Shown: positions 35,462-42,852 of the stretch, in pieces
Layout: the number at the start of each line of letters is the position of its first letter
How positions within the stretch are numbered: the first letter of the stretch is position 1
Assembly (NCBI GenBank): GCA_000990325.1
Contig: LBPS01000009.1
Span: 1-54,608 of the forward strand
Origin: Candidatus Nomurabacteria bacterium GW2011_GWE2_34_25
Lineage (GTDB): Bacteria > Patescibacteriota > Minisyncoccia > Phycocordibacterales > UBA9973
Direction of reading: 5' to 3'
DNA length: 54,608 nt
Notes under the pieces: generated by a model
What the model was told of the DNA's origin: nothing
Database searches by the model: none
Seen by the model: the letters and a program-made list of their open reading frames with translations, nothing else
Made by a program: the position numbers and the translations under genes

Positions 35462-36481
35462 ATGAAAAAATTCTGGGATAAATTACCAAAACCGTTTTTT
35501 TGTTTAGCGCCTATGGCAGATGTCACCGATGCGGCTTTTCGTCGCATGTTTGCCAAGTATGGCAAGCCTGATGTGACTTGGACCGAGTTTGTCTCAGCCG
35601 ATGGTCTTGTAAGTGAGGGGAGAAAAGTTCTTAAATATGATTTACTCTATAGTGAAAAAGAAAGACCAATAGTTGCACAACTTTTCTCTTCTAACCCTAC
35701 AAAAATGCATGAGGCAGCAAAACTTTGTGCAGACTTAGGATTTGATGGTATTGATATAAATATGGGTTGTCCCGATAGATCGATAGAGAAGCAAGGGGCA
35801 GGTGCTGCGATGATGAAAGATATGAAGAAGGCAGGAGAAATTATAAAGGCTGTGAAAGATGGTATAAAAGATTCTAAAAAGAAGAACGCTCAAAGTATGT
35901 CTGTTTCTGTAAAAACTCGCATTGGATATAACAAGAACCAGATAAGTGAATGGATTCCATTTTTACTTTCACAAGATATAGATGCACTTACTTTACACGC
36001 TCGTACTAGGAAAGAAATGTCTTTAGTTCCAGCAAGATGGGATCATGTAAAAGAAGTTGTGGGCATAAGAAATAAGATGGGAGTGAAGACCAAAATAATA
36101 GGGAATGGAGATGTCAAAAGTTTAGAAGATGGTATAAGGTTAGCTGAAGAGACTGGTTGTGACGGTATAATGGTAGGCAGGGCTGTATTTGGTAATCCAT
36201 GGTTTTTTGGCGGGGAGAGGCCTTGCCTCAAGGGAGCCCGAGGCAAGGCCTCAAGGAGCCAAGAAATTTCAATAAAAGAAAAATTGAAAGTCCTAGTCGA
36301 ACACACCAAGCTTTATGATAAACTTCTGGGTAAAGTGAAAAATTTTGCAGTCATGAAGAAGCATTACAAAGCTTATGTGAATGGCTTCGATGGAGCCAAG
36401 GAACTTCGTGTAAAACTCATGGATGCTAGTTCTGCTAAAGAAGTTGAAACTATAATTAAAGAATTTCTAAAAACTCTTTAA
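35462..36481 (+). CDS. dus: tRNA-dihydrouridine synthase with an in-frame palindromic insertion
   Basis: FMN enzyme reducing uridines in tRNA D-loops. TIM-barrel motifs: LAPMADVTDAAFRRMFAKYG, VAQLFSSNPTKMHEAAKL, DGIDINMGCPDRSIEKQGAGAAMM with the catalytic Cys, VKTRIGY, LTLHARTRKEM, IIGNGDVKSLEDG and GIMVGRAVFGNPWFF, then a helical C-terminal domain. Residues ~251-268 (GGERPCLKGARGKASRSQ) are an insertion between the barrel and the C-terminal helices, encoded by a perfect inverted repeat of the same family as in the cysteine desulfurase gene. The frame remains open. Confidence 0.93.
   Translation: MKKFWDKLPKPFFCLAPMADVTDAAFRRMFAKYGKPDVTWTEFVSADGLVSEGRKVLKYDLLYSEKERPIVAQLFSSNPTKMHEAAKLCADLGFDGIDINMGCPDRSIEKQGAGAAMMKDMKKAGEIIKAVKDGIKDSKKKNAQSMSVSVKTRIGYNKNQISEWIPFLLSQDIDALTLHARTRKEMSLVPARWDHVKEVVGIRNKMGVKTKIIGNGDVKSLEDGIRLAEETGCDGIMVGRAVFGNPWFFGGERPCLKGARGKASRSQEISIKEKLKVLVEHTKLYDKLLGKVKNFAVMKKHYKAYVNGFDGAKELRVKLMDASSAKEVETIIKEFLKTL
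36217..36252. repeat. In-gene palindromic element, copy in dus
   Basis: GAGGCCTTGCCTC (36217-36229), 10-nt spacer, GAGGCAAGGCCTC (36240-36252): perfect 13-bp arms, 36 nt, inside the coding sequence and frame-neutral. Confidence 0.88.
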
Positions 36482-36499
36482 TTTGGTATACTATAGTTT

Positions 36500-36550
36500 A
36501 TGAAACCCCAAAGGAAAGAGTACTTCCTACGGGGCATGGATTCTAAATAA
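36500..36550 (+). CDS. Possible 16-residue leader peptide with hairpin, upstream of dnaX
   Basis: Short frame MKPQRKEYFLRGMDSK with TATACT ending 7 nt before its ATG, as for the leaderless genes here. Its codons overlay a hairpin: CCCC (36506-36509)/GGGG (36531-36534) and AGGAA (36512-36516)/TTCCT (36524-36528). It ends 9 nt before the dnaX start. Translation of the leader could open the hairpin, but this is inference; it may only be a short 5' leader. Confidence 0.35.
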   Translation: MKPQRKEYFLRGMDSK

Positions 36551-36559
36551 TTTTTACTT

Positions 36560-37618
36560 ATGAATAAAAACACAAACAACAACAATAATATAGCACTTTA
36601 TAGGAAATACCGACCTGAAAACTGGGATGAAGTTATAGGGCAGGATCATATAGTGAAGGCTATAGGAGGAGCGCTTAAGGCTGGTAAGGTTTCCCATGCC
36701 TATCTTCTTTGCGGTCCACGTGGTACAGGTAAGACCACAATTGCGCGTATTATAGCCAGCGAGTTAGGTACAACCCGAAACGATATATATGAGCTTGATG
36801 CAGCTTCGAATCGTGGAATTGATGATGTTCGTAGTATTCGCGATAGCGTTCAGACCATGCCTTTTGATTCTAAATACAAAATTTATATTCTCGATGAAGT
36901 TCATATGTTTACTAAAGATGCTTGGAATGCACTTCTTAAAACTATCGAAGAACCTCCAAGTCATGTTATTTTCATACTTGCTACTACTGAACTTGAGAAG
37001 GTTCCTGAGACTATCGTTTCTCGTTGCCAGAGTTTTATATTTAAAAAGCCTACAGACCATATTTTAACATCAGCTGTTATAAATGTTGCCAAGAAAGAAG
37101 GCTATACTCTCGAAGAAGGTGGAGCAGGGCTGATAGCACTTCTTGCAGATGGAGCTTTCCGTGATGCTTATGGAACCTTACAGAAAGTTATATCTTTCTC
37201 TAGAAGTAATCAGATAAGCCTTTCTGACATAGAAGAAGTTACAGGGTCTCCCAATGCAGTACTCGTAGATGAATTCTTAAATGCGATAGCTCATAAAGAT
37301 ATTGAGAGAGGTTTTATAACAATAAAGAAAGCCAATGATCAAAATATTGAGATGCAAGTATATTTGAAGATGATTTTATCTAAGCTTCGATATGCTCTCA
37401 TGCTTCGTTATGCTCCTAATACAAGAGTAGAGATAGAGAAAGTTTTTTCTGAACACGACATGGTTTACATCACAGAGCTTATAGCAAGTAAACCAGAATA
37501 TATATCTTCAGCTACTTTATCTATTTTACTTGAATCATATCAATCACTCAAAAATGCTGTTATTAGTGAACTTCCCTTAGAACTAGCTCTAGTCAAGATT
37601 TTAAATGAAGGAAAATAA
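36560..37618 (+). CDS. dnaX: DNA polymerase III gamma/tau subunit, short zinc-less form
   Basis: 352-aa clamp-loader ATPase. ALYRKYRPENWDEVIGQDHIVKAI, Walker A GPRGTGKTTIAR, Walker B YILDEVHMFTKDAWNALLKTIEEPP, sensor 1 ILATTELEKVPETI, SRC arginine finger in VSRCQSFIFKK, and the collar domain. The four-cysteine zinc module normally between IARIIA and ELDAASNRG is absent: the chain passes through ELGTTRNDIY only. No tau extension. This abbreviated form is familiar in Parcubacteria, so it is probably a lineage trait. Overlaps the next gene by 14 bp. Confidence 0.93.
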   Translation: MNKNTNNNNNIALYRKYRPENWDEVIGQDHIVKAIGGALKAGKVSHAYLLCGPRGTGKTTIARIIASELGTTRNDIYELDAASNRGIDDVRSIRDSVQTMPFDSKYKIYILDEVHMFTKDAWNALLKTIEEPPSHVIFILATTELEKVPETIVSRCQSFIFKKPTDHILTSAVINVAKKEGYTLEEGGAGLIALLADGAFRDAYGTLQKVISFSRSNQISLSDIEEVTGSPNAVLVDEFLNAIAHKDIERGFITIKKANDQNIEMQVYLKMILSKLRYALMLRYAPNTRVEIEKVFSEHDMVYITELIASKPEYISSATLSILLESYQSLKNAVISELPLELALVKILNEGK

Positions 37619-38855
37619 AAACAAAATTTGGGATGTCATAATTATTGGCGGCGGTGCCTCGGGAATGATGGCTGGCTCCATAGCAGGATCTCGCTCTAAG
37701 TCCGTACTTATACTTGATAAGAATAAAAGTTTAGGAGAAAAATTAAAAATTACAGGTGGAGGACGTTGCAATATTACAAATGCCGAGCCTGATATTCACA
37801 AGATGCTGAAAGTCTATGGCAACGGGGCTCCTTTTTTATATACACCATTTTCTATTTTTGGAGTGAAAGATACCTTTCAGTACTTTGAATCAAGGGGTCT
37901 TCCTCTAGTAACTCAAGCTCGCAATAGGGTCTTTCCTGTCACAGAGAAAGCATTGGATGTTTTTAATCTTTTGCAAAAAGATTTAGAGAAAAATCACGTA
38001 ACAGTAAAAAGTAATTGTGCAGTCAAAAGCATAAGGGTCAATAATGGATTAGTTGAATGTGTGGAAACTAGTAGTGGTATGTATTATGCCAAGTCTTTTG
38101 TTTTAGCGACTGGCGGTCTTTCACATCCGGAGACTGGTTCTACGGGGGACGGTTTTAGCTGGCTTAAAGATTTGGGTCATGAGGTGAAAACTCCAAGTCC
38201 AGATATTGTACCTTTGGCGGTCAGTGATGCATGGGTTAAAACTTTAGCGGGAGTATCTCTTTCTTTTATGAAGATTACTTTTTTTCTTGAAGGAAAAAAG
38301 CAATTTTCTAAAACAGGCAAAATTCTCTTTACTCATTTTGGTCTCTCTGGACCGCTTATTTTGAATAGCTCTCGTAAAGTTTCGGATTTACTTCAGTCTG
38401 GTTTAGTGAGAGCTTATATAGATGTTTTCCCTGATACAAATGAAGGCTCGCTAGAAGATTTTATAATTAAAACTTTTGATGCCAATAAGAATAAAATTCT
38501 GAGAACTGTATTTAAAGATATTGCTCCAGAGGGTACCGCTAAAGCCATAGAGATGATTTGTTCTGAACTTGATTTCAATATGAAAATTCATAGTATAACC
38601 AAAGAAGACAGAAAAAAGATCGTTAGATTATTGAAGGCTTTACCCATGACTATTACAAACTTGATGGGCTACGAGAGGTCTGTAGTAGCGGATGGAGGAG
38701 TATCACTCACAGAGATAGACATGAAAACAATGTCTTCAAAAATAATTCCTAATTTATATGTTACTGGAGACTTACTTAATATTAATAGGAATTCTGGAGG
38801 GTATAGTCTTCAGATTTGTTGGACGACTGGATATATAGCAGGAAATTCTGTTTAA
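37605..38855 (+). CDS. NAD(P)/FAD-dependent oxidoreductase, HI0933 (BaiN/YhiN) family
   Basis: 416-aa flavoprotein. FAD-binding Rossmann motif VIIIGGGASGMMAGSIAG, the family mark GEKLKITGGGRCNITNAEP, VLATGGLSHPETGSTGDGFSWLKDLGH and the C-terminal VTGDLLNINRNSGGYSLQICWTTGYIAG. Reaction in vivo is not established for most members. Translationally coupled to dnaX by a 14-bp overlap. Confidence 0.92.
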   Translation: MKENKNKIWDVIIIGGGASGMMAGSIAGSRSKSVLILDKNKSLGEKLKITGGGRCNITNAEPDIHKMLKVYGNGAPFLYTPFSIFGVKDTFQYFESRGLPLVTQARNRVFPVTEKALDVFNLLQKDLEKNHVTVKSNCAVKSIRVNNGLVECVETSSGMYYAKSFVLATGGLSHPETGSTGDGFSWLKDLGHEVKTPSPDIVPLAVSDAWVKTLAGVSLSFMKITFFLEGKKQFSKTGKILFTHFGLSGPLILNSSRKVSDLLQSGLVRAYIDVFPDTNEGSLEDFIIKTFDANKNKILRTVFKDIAPEGTAKAIEMICSELDFNMKIHSITKEDRKKIVRLLKALPMTITNLMGYERSVVADGGVSLTEIDMKTMSSKIIPNLYVTGDLLNINRNSGGYSLQICWTTGYIAGNSV

Positions 38856-38875
38856 AATTTTAATGTCGAACTATA

Positions 38876-39754
38876 TTATGACGGCATATTAGATATTATT
38901 TTTTGCTCCTCTTTTGTTAGTGAATTATAAATATCTACAGCTGATTGATCAATAACATTAACGATATTTCCGTCAATTAATACCTCCGTATAAAAATTCC
39001 AATTATTAGGATTATCGATATTCTCCAATTGATTATTATTTATTAGATATTTTAGTAATTGCATTCTGGTTTGTTTTAAATATGTGATTCCTGGATCTAT
39101 TTTTTGTACATAAGGAGATTTTTCTAAATGACCATAAACTTTTGAAAATTTAATATTATATTGCTTCATCAAAACTGCGGTCAATTTGATCAATGTTTTT
39201 GTCTGAGAGGCAAGGGGAGGCTTTGTATCATATTGTGTCCCTGTGGTTTCTATCTGTATTCCACCTAGGCTTGTGGATTCATGTATATCTTCAATTTTTA
39301 AATCACCAGTAAGTCTCCCTTGAGTTATCATTGTTTTTGATAATGGAAGCATTTGAAGGATGACATTGGGACCTACTGTAAAGTTGGTAGCAACCCTCTG
39401 GCCATTTTCTGTTCTATTTTTCAATATATTGTAAGTAGTATTTACTCTTTTTATACCTTCACTTATGTTTTTCGGATTTGATCCTGCATCCCAATGCCAC
39501 CAGATAGATATAGGTTTTACAGAATAAACTTTTTTATTATATAAAAAACTTTTATTTGGTAAATATTTTGTTAGATAATTTATTCCAAGTATATACATCT
39601 CTTTTTTAAACGTAATGCGGTCTTTTTGTGAGATCGCACCTTCTTTTATTATAGGTGTGTTTATCTGAGCATTAATATAACTGATTGGAAGTAGAAAACA
39701 AATTAGTATTACAAAAATACTAATTTTATAATATTTTAAGAATTTATAAAGCAT
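38876..39754 (-). CDS. Secreted N-acetylmuramoyl-L-alanine amidase (Amidase_2-like)
   Basis: 292 aa with an N-terminal signal or anchor (~8-28, YYKISIFVILICFLLPISYINA). The catalytic domain resembles Amidase_2/PGRP: ISIWWHWDAGS carries the first zinc His, GPNVILQMLPLSKTM and GGIQIETTG the core strands, and KVYGHLEKSPYVQKIDPG the second His and the DPG zinc/Lys region. Cleaves the amide between MurNAc and the stem peptide. Either self wall remodelling or attack on a host cell wall is possible; the sequence does not decide. Confidence 0.75.
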   Translation of the reverse strand: MLYKFLKYYKISIFVILICFLLPISYINAQINTPIIKEGAISQKDRITFKKEMYILGINYLTKYLPNKSFLYNKKVYSVKPISIWWHWDAGSNPKNISEGIKRVNTTYNILKNRTENGQRVATNFTVGPNVILQMLPLSKTMITQGRLTGDLKIEDIHESTSLGGIQIETTGTQYDTKPPLASQTKTLIKLTAVLMKQYNIKFSKVYGHLEKSPYVQKIDPGITYLKQTRMQLLKYLINNNQLENIDNPNNWNFYTEVLIDGNIVNVIDQSAVDIYNSLTKEEQKIISNMPS

Positions 39755-39761
39755 TGATTTT

Positions 39762-40775
39762 TTAAATAATTTCTTTTCTATAAATAGCTACTAAGCTATA
39801 AAGTAAACTTAAAACAAGTGGCCCGATTATGATACCAATCGGTCCCATTAGAGATATTCCACCCAATATTGAGAATAATATAAAGATAGAAGGCACTTCT
39901 GTATTTTTTGAGATAATATACGGAGAGAGAATGTTATCTATGGTTCCAACGAGAATCATAGCCCAGAGGAGAAGTCCAAGAGCTTGTAATTGCATTCCTG
40001 TGAAAAGAAGGAAGAGGATTGATGGTACAAAGACGATAGAAGTTCCAAGAGTTGGAACAAATGATGCCATTCCTGCCACTACTCCCCAAAGGGCAGGGTT
40101 AGGAACACCAAAAATCCAAAGTCCAATCCAAGAGAGAATCCCTTGGACAATTGCAATGAAGAAAGATCCTTTTATTATTCTGTTTACAGAATCTTTTAAA
40201 CTAGAAAGTACCTCATTAATATTTTTTTCTGATAAAGGCAAGATTTTTACCAAACCTTCTCTCCATTTCTCTCCATCTTTCAGTAGATAAAACATTGTGA
40301 AAATTGTAAGGAGTGCCATTAGAATTGTATTAAATGTAGAAGTGAAGAAGTTTCCAATATTATTTGAGAGGAAAGAGGTGAGGCTTACAACCTTTTCATG
40401 GGTGTCAAAAGTAAATCCGTTAGGCATTAGATTATTGATAGATGTGTCAATTTTCTGGATGAAGATACTAGTGTCACCATTTGAAGTGATAAATTGATAA
40501 GCATTTTGGGCTTGATTAAAGATAACCGTCCCCATAAAAAATAGGGGAACACATAAAATCAAGAGGAAAAGAATTATTGTTATAAATGAAGCCAAGCCTT
40601 CTTTTTTCTTTGTAATATGTTTTCTAATCCATAAATAAACAGGATTGATAACGACAGCAAAAGCTGCAGCCAAGATAAAGATAGCTAGAAAGGGGTAGAG
40701 GATTGCTAATGTCAAAGCCAGCACGATTGCTAAAAGCCCAAATAAAAAATATTTTTCAGTTTTAGATGTTTCCAT
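39762..40775 (-). CDS. AI-2E family permease (PerM-like)
   Basis: From ATG 40775 (METSKTEKYFLFG), ~337 aa; the upstream in-frame start at 40802 is less likely because TATAAT ends exactly 6 nt before 40775. About seven to eight membrane segments with the soluble loop between helices, then IVQGILSWIGLWIFGVPNPALWGVVAGMASFVPTLGTSIVFVP and GPIGIIIGPLVLSLLYSLVAIYRK, the family's C-terminal half. Complete paralogue of the fragment at the window start. Transport substrate unknown. Confidence 0.88.
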   Translation of the reverse strand: METSKTEKYFLFGLLAIVLALTLAILYPFLAIFILAAAFAVVINPVYLWIRKHITKKKEGLASFITIILFLLILCVPLFFMGTVIFNQAQNAYQFITSNGDTSIFIQKIDTSINNLMPNGFTFDTHEKVVSLTSFLSNNIGNFFTSTFNTILMALLTIFTMFYLLKDGEKWREGLVKILPLSEKNINEVLSSLKDSVNRIIKGSFFIAIVQGILSWIGLWIFGVPNPALWGVVAGMASFVPTLGTSIVFVPSILFLLFTGMQLQALGLLLWAMILVGTIDNILSPYIISKNTEVPSIFILFSILGGISLMGPIGIIIGPLVLSLLYSLVAIYRKEII

Positions 40776-40860
40776 AGATTTATTATAACAAGATTTAACC
40801 AAGGAGGCTAGGATACAAAAAAAGGGGGTTAATTTCTTAATACTAGAGAGATCTAAAAGA

Positions 40861-40889
40861 TTGACTTATTGCGTGTTTTATTTTAATGT
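40861..40889 (+). promoter_or_regulatory. Candidate promoter of purC
   Basis: TTGACT (40861-40866), 17-nt spacing, TAATGT (40884-40889). Leaves a ~50-nt leader, unlike the leaderless genes nearby. The remaining 40803-40946 gap shows nothing else recognised. Confidence 0.4.
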
Positions 40890-40946
40890 ATATATAAATT
40901 CTTTTTAGTTAATTTATAGTTTTTTAAATCTAAATCTTGTAATGTT

Positions 40947-41897
40947 ATGACGAAGAAAAGAGTATTAACAGAAACCAATTTCAAATTTCCTGACCAGACC
41001 CATGTTTATCGTGGAAAGGTAAGAGATGTTTACTTTTTTAATGATGAAACTATGGCAATGGTTGTAACCGACCGTATCTCAGCTTTCGATGTAGTGTTGC
41101 CCAAGGGGATTCCATACAAAGGACAAATACTTAATCAGATAGCTTCCAGATTTTTGGAAGCAACTGAAGACATAGTTCTTAACTGGAAGATCTCCACCCC
41201 TGATCCAAATGTTACATATGGTCACCGTTGCGAGCCGTTCAAAGTTGAAATGGTAATCCGTGGTTATCTCACAGGTCATGCTTGGCGTGAGTACAAAGCT
41301 GGGAAAAGAATGCTCTGCGGAGTTGTTCTACCTGAAGGAATGGTTGAAAATCAGAAATTTCCTGAGCCAATTATTACACCAACCACCAAGGCCTTAGTTG
41401 GTCACGATGAAGACATTTCAAGAGCAGAGATTATTTCTAAGGGACTTGTTTCTGAAAAAGATTACATTCTCTTGGAGAAATACACCCGTGAACTTTTCCA
41501 GCGTGGAACTGAAATGGCTGCCGAAAAAGGTTTAATTTTAGTTGATACCAAATATGAATTTGGGAAGAAAGATGGCCAAATCTATTTGATTGACGAAGTT
41601 CACACACCCGATTCATCACGGTATTTTTATACTGAAGGCTACGAAGAACGTCTTGCTAAAGGTGAAAGCCAAAAGCAACTTTCGAAAGAATTTGTTCGTC
41701 AGTGGCTCCTCGAAAACGGCTTCCAGGGCGAAGCAGGACAAGTTGCTCCCAAGATGACAAAGGATTTGATTGATTCATTTTCTGCCCGTTACATTGAATT
41801 ATACGAAGCTGTCATGGGTGAACCTTTTTCGAAAGGTAGCACGAAGAACATTTCACAGCGGGTTAAGAATAACCTGGATTATTTTTTGGTTAATTGA
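40947..41897 (+). CDS. purC: Phosphoribosylaminoimidazole-succinocarboxamide synthase
   Basis: SAICAR synthase: joins aspartate to CAIR in purine synthesis with ATP. 316 aa, the longer form. Seen: [94 protein letters not shown] and [15 protein letters not shown]. No other purine gene is in the window and the phylum generally lacks the pathway, so it may have been acquired, used for salvage of an intermediate, or be part of a scattered pathway. GC and codon use seem somewhat higher than its neighbours. Confidence 0.95.
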   Translation: MTKKRVLTETNFKFPDQTHVYRGKVRDVYFFNDETMAMVVTDRISAFDVVLPKGIPYKGQILNQIASRFLEATEDIVLNWKISTPDPNVTYGHRCEPFKVEMVIRGYLTGHAWREYKAGKRMLCGVVLPEGMVENQKFPEPIITPTTKALVGHDEDISRAEIISKGLVSEKDYILLEKYTRELFQRGTEMAAEKGLILVDTKYEFGKKDGQIYLIDEVHTPDSSRYFYTEGYEERLAKGESQKQLSKEFVRQWLLENGFQGEAGQVAPKMTKDLIDSFSARYIELYEAVMGEPFSKGSTKNISQRVKNNLDYFLVN

Positions 41898-41920
41898 AGA
41901 AAATCAAAATTAGAATTACA

Positions 41921-41948
41921 AAGAAGGCTGAAAATTTTCAGCCTTCTT
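41921..41948 (+). terminator. Intrinsic terminator of purC
   Basis: Perfect 28-nt palindrome (AAGAAGGCTGAAAA / TTTTCAGCCTTCTT) followed by eight more T-rich bases. Confidence 0.92.
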
Positions 41949-41969
41949 TTTTTTGTTTCAAAAACCCTA

Positions 41970-42105
41970 GCTGGGAGATATGGACCGGCAGTAGCCTTAT
42001 CGAACCTTACAGGTTCAGTACACCTTTTCCGTTCGTAAACTCACACGGAAAAGGTTTTCGATTCCCTAACGCGAGTAAAGAAGTTTACTCGCTTCTCCCA
42101 GCAAA
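41970..42105. repeat. Mosaic of tRNA-Gln 3'-end fragments and hairpins
   Basis: GCTGGGAGA (41970-41978) pairs with TCTCCCAGC (42094-42102). Between them: hairpin GAACCT-TAC-AGGTTC, a 10-bp hairpin CCTTTTCCGT/ACGGAAAAGG, then TTCGATTCCCTA (42057-42068), which is the T-loop and T-stem of tRNA-Gln, a 25-nt insert holding the 9-bp hairpin GCGAGTAAA/TTTACTCGC, then TCTCCCAGCAAA, the tRNA acceptor end and trailer. A direct 15-bp copy of the tRNA end with one mismatch is at 41970-41984. No open gene. Confidence 0.65.
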
Positions 42106-42135
42106 AGAAAACCATACTTTAAAAGTGGGTTTTCT
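42106..42135 (-). terminator. Hairpin downstream of tRNA-Gln
   Basis: AGAAAACC / GGTTTTCT outer arms and inner ACTTT/AAAGT, 7 nt from the tRNA 3' end on the minus strand. Confidence 0.65.
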
Positions 42136-42141
42136 AATTTG

Positions 42142-42212
42142 CTGGGAGATAGGGAATCGAACCCCAATTAAAGGCTTCAAAGGCCTCTGTCCTACCGTTA
42201 GACGATCTCCCA
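42142..42212 (-). tRNA. tRNA-Gln (UUG)
   Basis: Minus strand: acceptor TGGGAGA/TCTCCCA with the U1-A72 pair typical of tRNA-Gln, anticodon loop CTTTGAA (anticodon TTG), T-loop TTCGATT. Discriminator G, then CAA; CCA not encoded. Confidence 0.94.
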
Positions 42213-42284
42213 ATATAAAACAATATTAAGAATACCCTAAAAACAGTTATTTTTCAACTATGTAAATTGTGATAGAATTAATCT

Positions 42285-42536
42285 ATGTATTTCACTTATA
42301 TACTCCTATGTGCGGACAAGACTCTATATGTGGGTTCTACGAACGATTTAGAGAAGAGATTACACAAACACAATCACTTGAAATCAGGAGCGCATTATAC
42401 AAAAATTCGCAGACCTGTTGAGTTAAAATATTTTGAAAGATTCAGGATGTATGGTAAGTCACGAGCTAGGGAGGGAGAACTTAAAAAACTCACTCGAAAT
42501 CAAAAACTAGAATTAATTAAAAATTTCACAATATAA
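42285..42536 (+). CDS. Small GIY-YIG domain protein (UPF0213/YhbQ-like)
   Basis: 83 aa consisting only of a GIY-YIG fold: YFTYILLCADKTLYVGSTNDLEKRLHKHN (the GIY-YIG pair appears as TYI...YVG) with the catalytic Arg in KRLHKHN, and HLKSGAHYTKIRRPVELKYFERF. Stand-alone members act on structured or damaged DNA; role unsettled. TAGAAT (42273-42278) ends 6 nt before the ATG. Confidence 0.88.
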   Translation: MYFTYILLCADKTLYVGSTNDLEKRLHKHNHLKSGAHYTKIRRPVELKYFERFRMYGKSRAREGELKKLTRNQKLELIKNFTI

Positions 42537-42606
42537 TTAGTAAATATCAAGTATCTGTAGTATACTTCTAGAGTCGTTTAGTATGAATTAATTTTATAGA
42601 ATATAT

Positions 42607-42714
42607 ATGGATGAAGAAGAAACAAAGGTAAAGGTAGAAGGAGAAGAAGTTGTTGTTCCTGAAGAAGAAACTGTAGAAGTTCCTGCAACAGAAGAGGCTA
42701 CTCCTGTTGAATAA
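42607..42714 (+). CDS. 35-residue acidic protein
   Basis: MDEEETKVKVEGEEVVVPEE and then VEVPATEEATPVE: very rich in Glu and Val, with no Cys or aromatic residue. It has a TAGAAT box 4 nt before the ATG and its own strong terminator directly after, so it looks like a real single-gene unit. Intrinsically disordered; function unknown. Confidence 0.55.
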   Translation: MDEEETKVKVEGEEVVVPEEETVEVPATEEATPVE

Positions 42715-42723
42715 TAATATTCA

Positions 42724-42767
42724 CAAACAAAAAACTCATTAATTTATATTAATGAGTTTTTTGTTTG
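42724..42767 (+). terminator. 19-bp hairpin terminator
   Basis: Perfect arms 42724-42742 / 42749-42767, 6-nt loop, T-rich 3' arm, after the 35-residue gene. Confidence 0.9.
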
Positions 42768-42769
42768 GG

Positions 42770-42798
42770 TTGCTATTTAGTCTTAAAAGTGCTATAAT
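42770..42798 (+). promoter_or_regulatory. Promoter of the RGG/CxxC protein gene
   Basis: TTGCTA (42770-42775), 17-nt spacing, TATAAT (42793-42798). The ~48-nt leader holds a CTAG...CTAG inverted repeat. Confidence 0.6.
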
Positions 42799-42852
42799 TA
42801 CAGAATAATAGTAACAACTTGTCTAGTTAAGCTAGGTAAATATAAATAATTT

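Noticed and set aside
36560..37618. dnaX damaged by loss of its zinc module
   Set aside because: The frame is intact and the same short form is familiar in Parcubacteria, so a lineage trait is more likely.
41970..42102. A complete extra tRNA gene (loop CTTACAG could give a UAC anticodon)
   Set aside because: The T-arm does not pair, the D-arm is poor and the anticodon stem has only four pairs; better read as rearranged tRNA-Gln fragments with hairpins.
42285..42536. GIY-YIG protein as an intron-borne homing endonuclease
   Set aside because: It is the compact stand-alone UPF0213 form, with its own promoter-like box and no intron features.
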